From: an uncultured Hymenobacter sp.
GTDB lineage: Bacteria; Bacteroidota; Bacteroidia; Cytophagales; Hymenobacteraceae
Direction: 5' to 3'
Assembly: GCA_937871705.1 (NCBI GenBank)
Contig: CALMOO010000750.1
Location: 661 to 6,847 of the forward strand
Length of the DNA: 6,187 nucleotides
Below the pieces are notes generated by a model. It was not told where the DNA came from, did not search any database, and saw only the letters and a list, made by a program, of their open reading frames with translations. Position 1 is the first letter of the stretch; each line of letters starts with the position of its first letter. Made by a program: the position numbers and the translations under genes. Below, one piece after another: positions 1 to 5,370 of this stretch.

Positions 1-2
1 AC

Positions 3-1190
3 CTCTACACCCTGGCCGCGCAGAATACGCTGACCGGCACGCCGCTGGCCAGAGCAATGGATTATAATTCCTCGTTTAACCAGCGAATTGCGCCGCCGCT
101 ACCTCTCGCTGCAAACGATACACTTTCTACGGACGGTGGCGACAATTGGGGTAGAGGCGATAGTATGGCAAAGGCGGACGGTGGTTGGGGTACTGAACCC
201 AGTAAAATCCCTCAGCTCACCTTAAACCGAAGTGAACCAGACGAGCCTGCCGCCAGCCTACCACCCGGCGACCAGTACTTACTCGGTCCTAATCTGCTCG
301 TTGCGCCCATCAACCAGCCCAGCCAGCGGCGGCGCAACGTGGCGCTGCCGCCTACCCCCGGCGGCTGGGTTGACTTCGAGACAAGCCAAACCCTACCCGG
401 CGGCCAAACGGTGGGCCTGCCCGCGCCGCTGGGTAGTATTCCGCTGTTGGCCCGCGCCGGGGCCTTCGTGCCGATGACGGCCTATCGCGCCAGCACGGCG
501 GCTTTTCGGGCCGATACGCTGCGGCTGCGCTACTTCCCCGCACCGGAAGTTCCGAGGTCGGCCTTCACCGTGTATGAAGACGATGGACATTCGGCCCAGG
601 CCTTGGCGCAGAAGCAGTACGCCACGGTGCAATTTTCAGGAGTAAGCACTGCGCACTCAACCGTTATTTCCGCCACCATAACCGGCTCCTACCCCGGCGC
701 TCCGACCCAACGCCTAGTGCAGCTGCGCGTGGCCCGGGTGGCGGCAGCACCAGCGGCCGTGCTATTAGCCGACCAGCCGCTGGCGGCCTCGGCCTGGCAC
801 TTCGACGCTGGCCAGCACGAGCTGCAAGTGGCGTTTCCGCTAATGCAGCAGGCTAGTATTACGCTAGTGGGCCTGCGCCTGCTTACTCAACCCGCGCAGC
901 AACTCGACCCTGAAACCGTAACCCTGACGGCACCCGAAAGCCGCGCTTTCGCTACCACGGCTACCCTGCACTACGTGCGCTATGTTGCGGCGGGCGCCCC
1001 CGGGCCGTTGCGCATCCGCAACCAGCAAGGGCAGCTGGTGCGCGAGTTGCCTACACTGGCCGCGGTAGGCACCCACACCCTGCCCTGGGATGGCCGCGAT
1101 GGCCAGGGCCGCCCCATGCCGCCCGGCACTTACGTAGCCGAACTAGCGGGCCAGCACCAGCAGCTACTGCGGCTGCCGCCAAGCGAGTGA
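3..1190 (+). CDS. GH31 family alpha-glycosidase (alpha-glucosidase/xylosidase type), C-terminal part; 5' end outside window
   Basis: The frame is open from position 3, so the ATG at 57 is internal and 395 C-terminal residues are visible. Residues 1-24 begin LYTLAAQNTLTGTPLARAMD and match the end of a GH31 catalytic barrel. The second conserved block, GDQYLLGPNLLVAPI, is at about 89-103. A beta-sandwich region follows, including the DUF5110-type signature with VYEDDGHS at about 190-197. Residues 324-390 (LRIRNQQGQLVREL...WDGRDGQGRP...GTYVAEL) resemble a FlgD-like Ig domain. GH31 enzymes hydrolyse alpha-linked glucosides or xylosides. The nucleophile and acid/base Asp residues would lie upstream of the window, so activity and substrate cannot be judged. 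Between the two conserved blocks are about 60 extra Gly/Asp/Pro-rich residues where the family usually has a short loop. No T9SS sorting tail is seen. The gene converges on the next one with a 35-nt gap. The family call is firm; the substrate is unknown. Confidence 0.88.
   Translation, partial: LYTLAAQNTLTGTPLARAMDYNSSFNQRIAPPLPLAANDTLSTDGGDNWGRGDSMAKADGGWGTEPSKIPQLTLNRSEPDEPAASLPPGDQYLLGPNLLVAPINQPSQRRRNVALPPTPGGWVDFETSQTLPGGQTVGLPAPLGSIPLLARAGAFVPMTAYRASTAAFRADTLRLRYFPAPEVPRSAFTVYEDDGHSAQALAQKQYATVQFSGVSTAHSTVISATITGSYPGAPTQRLVQLRVARVAAAPAAVLLADQPLAASAWHFDAGQHELQVAFPLMQQASITLVGLRLLTQPAQQLDPETVTLTAPESRAFATTATLHYVRYVAAGAPGPLRIRNQQGQLVRELPTLAAVGTHTLPWDGRDGQGRPMPPGTYVAELAGQHQQLLRLPPSE
130..192 (+). 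repeat. Imperfect in-frame direct repeat inside the GH31 insert
   Basis: CGGACGGTGG occurs at 130-139 and 175-184. Each copy is followed by TTGGGGTA (146-153 and 185-192), but the first copy has six extra bases, CGACAA, in between. The period is 45 nt, so the reading frame is kept and the protein reads DGG(DN)WG, then DGGWG. This suggests a short duplication within a low-complexity insert. The surrounding codons (for example AGA, AGT, AAA, GGT) are less GC-rich at third positions than the flanking GH31 sequence. Confidence 0.6.
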
Positions 1191-1194
1191 GTAT

Positions 1195-1209
1195 TGCAGC
1201 TAAGCTGCA
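1195..1209. terminator. Weak hairpin between convergent genes
   Basis: TGCAGCTAAGCTGCA is a perfect inverted repeat that can form a 6-bp stem with a TAA loop. It lies 5 nt after the GH31 stop codon. On the plus strand it is followed by GTTTGTTAATAAG, which is T-rich but not a clean T-run. On the minus strand there is no T-run. It may help end transcription of the GH31 gene, but the stem is short and termination is only a guess. Confidence 0.3.
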
Positions 1210-1225
1210 GTTTGTTAATAAGTTG

Positions 1226-2974
1226 TTATTGTTTTACGAAGCGTGAAACGGTTCCGCGAGCGGCCTCACGTACGCGCAGCAGGTACATTCCGGGCGACAG
1301 CTGCCGTGCTGGGCTGGGGCGCTCCGGCGTGCGTATGCTCGCTTGCAGCATAGCTACCTGGTAGGGCATGCTGCTCAGGGCCGGGTTGGGGTAGCGGGCG
1401 AGGAGCGGCGCCTGCTCATCCACGGCGGCCGGGTGCAGCACCACCGTTGGGCTGCCATCCAAGGTGTACACGGGCTGGTTGTTGGTGGAGGCGTCCTGGC
1501 GATACTCGACCACGCGGGTGTAGTAGGTGGTGCGTGGGTTGAGGGGGGGTAGGGCAACGCTGGCACCCCGGCCATTGGCCACGATGCGCGTGCCATCGGC
1601 CAGGGTGCTGGCGAGGGGGTAGGCGGTGCCATCCAGCGGAAAAGCCGTGCTGGGACTATCCGCCTTGAGCAGCACCAGCCGGCGGGTGCCGCTGCCAGCC
1701 ACCCAGCTAAGGCGGGTGTGCACCGAGTCGAGCGCAGTGGCTTGCAAGGCACTAGCATTTCGGCTGGGCGCAAACAAGTCGTGGGTCGGCCAGCGGGTGG
1801 TGCTCGTCTGCCAGTCCCAGCCCAGGGCAAGCAGCTCGCGCCAAAACGGCACCGAGCTGTTGTCGGTGTTCAGCAAAATGGCCCAAGTGTAGCCACCCGC
1901 CGTGCGCACGGCCAGGCTAGCCGTGCCATCGAGCAGGCCAGTATGCCACCAATTGCTGCCATTCACCATCCAGCCTTTTGCATAGCCAGGGTTAGCGGCC
2001 GAAGGCTGCGTCATGCTGCGCAGCGTGGCCGCCGAAATCAAGTCGGGCCGCGAGGCAAAGCCATCGGCGGCCAGCAGCAGGCGCACGAAGTCGCGCGCCG
2101 AAAACAACCAGCCCCCGTGCGCACTCATCGCCTCTACCTGGTAGCCGCCGTAGGCGGCCGGCACCTGCTCGCCGGTGTTGTAGCACGACGGCATGCGGTA
2201 GTGGCTCTGGTAGTCGCTTTCGCGCTCAAACCGGGCAGTGGGCAGGTTATGGCCCAAGTGGGCTTCGTGCACGCCGCTGGGGTCTAGCAGGTGCTGGCGC
2301 ACCCAGGCCTCGTAGGGCTGATGCGTCACGGCCTCCAGCACTTTACCCAGCACCAGGTAGCCAACATTGGAATAGGCAAACCGCGCGCCGGGCTCAAAAT
2401 TGAGCCCCTGGCGCAGCATATACCGGATGAGGGTAGAGTCACCGACCGGGTTGGCTACGTGCATCACGGTGGCCACGTGGGTCGGAAAGTCGATGGGGTC
2501 GCTGGTGCTGTAGCCGTCGCAGCCCATGCTGCGGTCCCAGCCGCCGGTGTGCTCCAGCAGGTGCTGCACCGTCACCTGGTAGAGGCGCGAGTCGCAAATC
2601 TCCTGGCTGTAGGCCGGCGAGCGGAGGTAGCCATCGGGGCCAAACACCTTGTGCGAGAGGCTGAGCTTGCCTTCCTCCACCAGCTTCATGATGGCGAGGG
2701 CCGTCACGCTTTTCGAAAGGCTGGCCACGCGCAGTAGGTGGTAAGGCTGCAAGGGCACGGTACGTGCCACATCGGCGTAGCCGAAAGCACGCGCATATAC
2801 CAGCTTGCCGTCTTTGGCCACGGCTACCGAAGCCCCCAGCACGCTCCAGCGCTGCATAAACTGCTGCATGGCTTCATCGCAGTGCGCCAGCTCGGGTACT
2901 ACCATCCCGGTTTGGGCAGCACCTCGCAGACACAGGAGGCTTAACAAGAGAGTAACGAGTACCTTCAATTGCAA
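1226..2974 (-). CDS. Exported beta-lactamase-family serine hydrolase with FnIII-like domain and shortened T9SS sorting tail
   Basis: The 582-residue protein starts with a signal peptide (MQLKVLVTLLLSLLCLRGAAQ pattern, cleavage near 20-21). Residues about 30-390 form a class C beta-lactamase/DD-peptidase-like domain. It has the SxxK motif as S85-L-S-K88, YSN at 201-203 and HTG at 344-346, plus the family's EHTGGW block at 141-146. Such proteins include esterases, D-aminopeptidases and peptidases, so the substrate is unknown. Residues about 405-512 look like an FnIII-like domain of the kind common in Bacteroidota surface proteins. The C-terminus (YPNP at 528-531, then LSPGMYLLRV...SRFVKQ) is a T9SS type A sorting signal, implying secretion across the outer membrane. 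From YPNP to the end it has only 55 residues, shorter than usual, and the middle is poorly conserved. No ATG precedes the signal peptide. TTG at 2974 gives the longest form, and TTG at 2968 (MKVLV...) is equally plausible. The frame is closed upstream by a stop at 3002-3004. Confidence 0.87.
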   Translation of the reverse strand: MQLKVLVTLLLSLLCLRGAAQTGMVVPELAHCDEAMQQFMQRWSVLGASVAVAKDGKLVYARAFGYADVARTVPLQPYHLLRVASLSKSVTALAIMKLVEEGKLSLSHKVFGPDGYLRSPAYSQEICDSRLYQVTVQHLLEHTGGWDRSMGCDGYSTSDPIDFPTHVATVMHVANPVGDSTLIRYMLRQGLNFEPGARFAYSNVGYLVLGKVLEAVTHQPYEAWVRQHLLDPSGVHEAHLGHNLPTARFERESDYQSHYRMPSCYNTGEQVPAAYGGYQVEAMSAHGGWLFSARDFVRLLLAADGFASRPDLISAATLRSMTQPSAANPGYAKGWMVNGSNWWHTGLLDGTASLAVRTAGGYTWAILLNTDNSSVPFWRELLALGWDWQTSTTRWPTHDLFAPSRNASALQATALDSVHTRLSWVAGSGTRRLVLLKADSPSTAFPLDGTAYPLASTLADGTRIVANGRGASVALPPLNPRTTYYTRVVEYRQDASTNNQPVYTLDGSPTVVLHPAAVDEQAPLLARYPNPALSSMPYQVAMLQASIRTPERPSPARQLSPGMYLLRVREAARGTVSRFVKQ

Positions 2975-3001
2975 ATTTACTAGACCAATCCCACGAGCAA
3001 G
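2972..3001 (-). promoter_or_regulatory. Possible Bacteroidota promoter for the serine hydrolase gene
   Basis: On the minus strand TAAATTTG (2979 to 2972) matches the Bacteroidota -7 consensus TAnnTTTG exactly. CTTG (3001 to 2998) lies 18 nt upstream, a partial match to the -33 TTTG element. The box overlaps the TTG at 2974 and ends 3 nt before the TTG at 2968, so transcription would begin at or inside the proposed coding start. Either the transcript is essentially leaderless or the match is accidental. Confidence 0.3.
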
Positions 3002-3335
3002 CTAGTAAAGCTCCTCGGTTTGGCACTAGCAAAATTATTGCACTTGCTCAAGGATAAAAATTAAACGTTCTCTAAAAAAATTTAATCTTTCTAAGACAAG
3101 CCCGTCTATGAAAAGAAGGAGCATCACGTGTTTTCGCCTTCATGCGGCATCCATGTTACGATTATCTTTATCCTCGCATTATTTATCGCCAAGTTAACAA
3201 TTGAATTTACTTGCACCTGAACATTCATGCGCGTTATAATAATTAGCCCATCGCCATAGTCATAAAATATTTACTTCAGCTGCAAGCGCCCATTTATACT
3301 AATAGGCTCTTACCAAGAAAAGCTCTACTATTCGC

Positions 3336-3347
3336 CTCCCTACCCCC
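3336..3347 (+). repeat. CTCCCTACCCCC motif, copy 1
   Basis: This 12-mer recurs exactly at 4490-4501, so the two copies bracket the YkuD_2 gene at 3473-4357 in the same orientation. It contains the octamer CCTACCCC that is over-represented through the window. It lies beyond the terminator of that gene, in non-coding DNA. The function is unknown. Confidence 0.5.
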
Positions 3348-3408
3348 ACCGGGCGCCCGGAGCAGCATGAGGCGCCCACACCACTGAGAAGGCTGCTCAT
3401 CAACTGGC

Positions 3409-3442
3409 AAAAAAAGAGCCCGCTACTTGCGAAGCGGGCTCT
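3409..3442 (-). terminator. Strong rho-independent terminator of the YkuD_2 gene cluster
   Basis: Read on the minus strand, AGAGCCCGC (3442 to 3434) pairs perfectly with GCGGGCTCT (3423 to 3415) across a 10-nt loop. The hairpin runs directly into a run of Ts (3415 to 3409). This is a textbook intrinsic terminator, 30 nt after the stop codon of the gene at 3473. The plus strand has no T-run after the hairpin, so it works in one direction only. Confidence 0.92.
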
Positions 3443-3472
3443 AGAGAATGGCAATAATTAAAGTCGGTAACG

Positions 3473-4357
3473 CTAGCTGCGCGCCGGCTTAATTTTTATT
3501 TTCAGCTTAGCCGGGTTGCTGATGTTCAGGCTGGGATTGAGAGCCATCAGTGCCGCTTCCGGATTGAGGTATTTGGAAGCGTAACCGGCATTTGACTTGC
3601 TCAGGAACAAGCAGCTACCGCCTTTTACGGCGTCAATAATTTGCGCGTACTGGTCGAGGGGTAGGGCGGGGCAGCCAAGGCTACGGCCGAGGCGGCCATT
3701 TTGCTTGATGAAAGCCTCGCTCACGTAGTCGGCACCGTGCATGACGATGGCCCGCGCGGCGGCGTTGGTATTGAAGCCAGCGTCGAGGCCTTGCAGGCGC
3801 AACGAGTGGCCGTGCTTGCCTTCGTACTCCTGGCCCGTCACGTAGAAGCCCAAGCTGCTCATGTTGCTCTGGTCGGTGTTCGAAAAGCTATCAGCTGCGT
3901 TTTCGCCCGAGTTGTGGCCGTGCGCTACCAGCGTGTGAAACAGAATTTTGTGCGCGTTCAGGTCAAGCACCCACAGGCGTTTTTCCGTCGAAGGCAAGTC
4001 AAAGTCTACTACCGTCAGGCGCTGCTGGCTGGCGGCCACCTGGCCGGTTTGGCGCAGGTTGAGGTAGCCGGTCAGGGCTTTCTGAAACACGTCGAAGCGC
4101 AGGCCTTGCTGCTCGGCGCCCAGGCTGGTGTAGAGGTCGCGAGCCGTGCTTTCGAGCAGCGAAAGTGGCGCTACCATCACCCTTGGCTTAGGGGCGTGGG
4201 CACTAGCAAACGAGCGAGCTACCGGGCCGGCCAGCGGCGTAGCCAAGAACAGGGAGGCTACAAACGGCAGCATGCGCCGCATCAGGCGCTCCGAACGCCG
4301 GGTACCGCGCTGGCGCTGCACTACACTAGTATGATGATGCTGAGAATGCGTTTTCAT
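3473..4357 (-). CDS. L,D-transpeptidase-like murein enzyme, YkuD_2 family (PF13645), non-lipidated paralogue
   Basis: The 294-residue protein matches the murein L,D-transpeptidase catalytic domain family. Conserved blocks in order are LTVVDFDLPS (114-123), RLWVLDL (127-133), LVAHGHNSG (143-151), SSLGFY (167-172), the catalytic-type histidine in VMHGADY (His207), and SLGCPALP (226-233) with the likely nucleophile Cys229. Family members are expected to act on peptidoglycan stem peptides in the periplasm; activity here is inferred. ATG at 4357 is chosen. It gives a long basic, His/Arg-rich N-region followed by a hydrophobic segment (about 30-47) and possible cleavage near ASA-HA (51-55). ATG at 4282 would give a more ordinary signal peptide and has GGAG 6 nt upstream, so it is a serious alternative. 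An extension to TTG 4438 is unlikely. There is no lipobox. The tail is Lys-rich (KLKIKIK). The gene is about half identical to its upstream neighbour and is followed by a strong terminator. Confidence 0.9.
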   Translation of the reverse strand: MKTHSQHHHTSVVQRQRGTRRSERLMRRMLPFVASLFLATPLAGPVARSFASAHAPKPRVMVAPLSLLESTARDLYTSLGAEQQGLRFDVFQKALTGYLNLRQTGQVAASQQRLTVVDFDLPSTEKRLWVLDLNAHKILFHTLVAHGHNSGENAADSFSNTDQSNMSSLGFYVTGQEYEGKHGHSLRLQGLDAGFNTNAAARAIVMHGADYVSEAFIKQNGRLGRSLGCPALPLDQYAQIIDAVKGGSCLFLSKSNAGYASKYLNPEAALMALNPSLNISNPAKLKIKIKPARS

Positions 4358-4431
4358 AACTTTTCGGGGCGGAAAGGTACCTGAAAAAGCCAGCGTGCTA
4401 AGTTGGCCACTTAATCTTGGTCTAAGCAATA

Positions 4432-4445
4432 TACGCAAAAGCGTA
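4432..4445. other. Small inverted repeat between the two YkuD_2 genes
   Basis: TACGC-AAAA-GCGTA is a perfect 5-bp stem with a 4-nt loop, overlapping the 8-bp palindrome GCGTACGC at 4441-4448. It lies in the 144-nt gap between the paralogues. It lacks a T-run, so it is unlikely to end transcription. It could be an operator-like site or chance. Confidence 0.25.
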
Positions 4446-4489
4446 CGCGAAGGACTGTTTCAACCTAATCAGATTCAGAATAATTCAAA

Positions 4490-4501
4490 CTCCCTACCCC
4501 C
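4490..4501 (+). repeat. CTCCCTACCCCC motif, copy 2
   Basis: This is an exact copy of the 12-mer at 3336-3347. Here it directly abuts the TAG stop of the lipoprotein gene, so the minus-strand transcript would read GGGGG TAGGGAG straight after the stop codon. Both non-coding copies lie 3' of a YkuD_2 gene and have the same orientation. Confidence 0.5.
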
Positions 4502-5344
4502 CTAGCGCCAGCCGCGCCGGGCAAAACGCCGGCCGGCGGCGGGTCCATCGAGCCAGCGAGAGGCCAGCCCGGGCCCACTCACGAGCAGCAGGCTACCCGC
4601 CCGCACCGTGCTGATGATGGCTTTGTACTGGCCCGGCGGCAGCGCGGGGCAGCCGCGGCTGTAGCCCAGGTGGCCGTGCTGGCGCACGTAGTCGGGGCTG
4701 GCATAGTCGGCAGCATGCAGCACGATGTAGCGGTCGAAGGCATTGGCATTCTGGCCTTTATCGAGCCCTTCGATGCGGCGCGAGTAGCCATGAATACCCG
4801 CATAGGTGCCCGAAGTGCGGTAAAAGCCCAGCGAAGTGCAAGCCGAGCTTTCGAGGTTGGAGAAGCGCTGGGCGCGCAGGTGGCCCGAGCCCTGGCCATG
4901 CGCCACGAGGCTACGGTGCAGCACCTGAGCATTTTTTAAGTCAATGACCCACAAGCGCTCGGTGGTATTAGGCAGGTCCATATCGGCCACGGCCAGCAGG
5001 CCAGCCCGCTCGATGCGGCCAGTGGGATGCAGCGTGAGGTAGCCCACGCAGGCCTGCTCCAGTACGGTGGGGCGCAGTTCGGCGGCAGCCGGGCCTAGGG
5101 CCTGGTGCAGCTGCGCAATGGCCTGGCGCAGGGTGTCGGGCACGCCGGCCACGGGCGGCACGGGCGTGAGTTGCAGCGAGTCGGGCAGCGCCGGGGGGGT
5201 AGGCGCCGCGCCCGTATCCGCCTGGGTAGCGGTGGGCACGGCCCGAGCTTCGGCCGAGCTGGCGCGCTGGCAACTGCTGAGCTGCGCTAGCAGCCCGAGC
5301 GCCGCCAAGGCCAGCGTCCATTGCCTCACCATGCAGTTTCTCAT
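4502..5344 (-). CDS. L,D-transpeptidase-like lipoprotein, YkuD_2 family (PF13645)
   Basis: The 280-residue protein has a lipoprotein signal: a hydrophobic segment at 10-22, then the lipobox L22-S-S-C25, so it should be lipid-anchored in the envelope. A Pro/Ala-rich linker (about 30-70) leads to the catalytic domain. Matching blocks are VADMDLPNT (119-127), RLWVIDL (130-136), LVAHGQGSG (146-154), SLGFY (171-175), VLHAADY with His210, and SRGCPALP (229-236) with the likely nucleophile Cys232. The expected role is cross-linking or modifying peptidoglycan peptides; this is inferred from the family. It aligns with the downstream paralogue without gaps over about 138 residues at about 50% identity by eye. 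ATG at 5344 is used; ATG at 5332 (MVRQW...) keeps the whole lipoprotein signal and is possible. It begins 26 nt after the TonB-receptor stop, suggesting co-transcription. The last ten residues are Arg-rich (GRRFARRGWR). Confidence 0.9.
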   Translation of the reverse strand: MRNCMVRQWTLALAALGLLAQLSSCQRASSAEARAVPTATQADTGAAPTPPALPDSLQLTPVPPVAGVPDTLRQAIAQLHQALGPAAAELRPTVLEQACVGYLTLHPTGRIERAGLLAVADMDLPNTTERLWVIDLKNAQVLHRSLVAHGQGSGHLRAQRFSNLESSACTSLGFYRTSGTYAGIHGYSRRIEGLDKGQNANAFDRYIVLHAADYASPDYVRQHGHLGYSRGCPALPPGQYKAIISTVRAGSLLLVSGPGLASRWLDGPAAGRRFARRGWR

Positions 5345-5348
5345 ACTT

Positions 5349-5356
5349 CAAAACTA
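5349..5356 (-). promoter_or_regulatory. Possible -7 promoter box of the lipoprotein gene
   Basis: TAGTTTTG on the minus strand (5356 to 5349) matches TAnnTTTG exactly and ends 4 nt before the ATG at 5344. About 20 nt upstream there is only a weak TTCT where TTTG would be expected, and that lies at the 3' end of the receptor gene. If it is active, the transcript would be almost leaderless, or the real start would be the ATG at 5332. Confidence 0.33.
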
Positions 5357-5370
5357 CGTCATCTGTATTA

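Larger units (their letters stand above)
2975..3472. other. AT-rich intergenic spacer without a convincing gene
   Basis: This stretch of almost 500 nt separates the 5' end of the serine hydrolase gene from the 3' end of the YkuD_2 gene. Base composition falls sharply from about 3030 to 3330 and rises again after 3330. I see no tRNA, no rRNA and no ORF with coding character; the best is a 29-codon ATG frame at 3108-3197 without a ribosome binding site or recognisable motifs. On the plus strand TTGCAC (3211-3216), 18 nt and TATAAT (3235-3240) form a sigma70-like pattern. A perfect 12-bp palindrome, CCGGGCGCCCGG, sits at 3349-3360. A GAGCAGC/GCTGCTC inverted repeat pairs 3360-3366 with 3392-3398. 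The terminator at 3409-3442 is listed separately. Confidence 0.6.

Noticed and set aside
57..59. ATG at 57 as the start of the GH31 gene
   Set aside because: The frame is open from position 3 and the preceding residues (LYTLAAQNTLTGTPLARA) are conserved GH31 sequence, so the gene starts outside the window.
1543..1549. G7 tract in the serine hydrolase gene (and another at 5193-5199 in the lipoprotein gene) as phase-variable homopolymers
   Set aside because: Tracts of seven are short for phase variation, both frames are intact, and each tract is part of the GGGGTAGG motif. A sequencing-length error is also not indicated.
3108..3197. 29-codon ATG frame in the intergenic spacer
   Set aside because: There is no ribosome binding site, membrane segment or motif, and a frame this short is expected by chance.
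1749..4208. GCACTAGCA occurring three times (1749-1757, 3023-3031, 4200-4208)
   Set aside because: The copies are widely spaced, two are coding and one is not, and their surroundings share nothing. CTAG as a whole appears at about the expected frequency in this window.
3701..4384. Long plus-strand open frame (227 codons) opposite the YkuD_2 gene
   Set aside because: It is the antisense shadow of a well-supported family gene with clear catalytic motifs. The translation is Val/Ala/Gln/His-rich with no recognisable domain. Similar shadows opposite the serine hydrolase (1718-2287, 2291-2737) and the receptor (5467-6069) were dropped for the same reason.
4358..4438. TTG-initiated N-terminal extension of the second YkuD_2 protein
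   Set aside because: The extra 27 residues have no signal-peptide character, and ATGs at 4357 and 4282 provide better starts.
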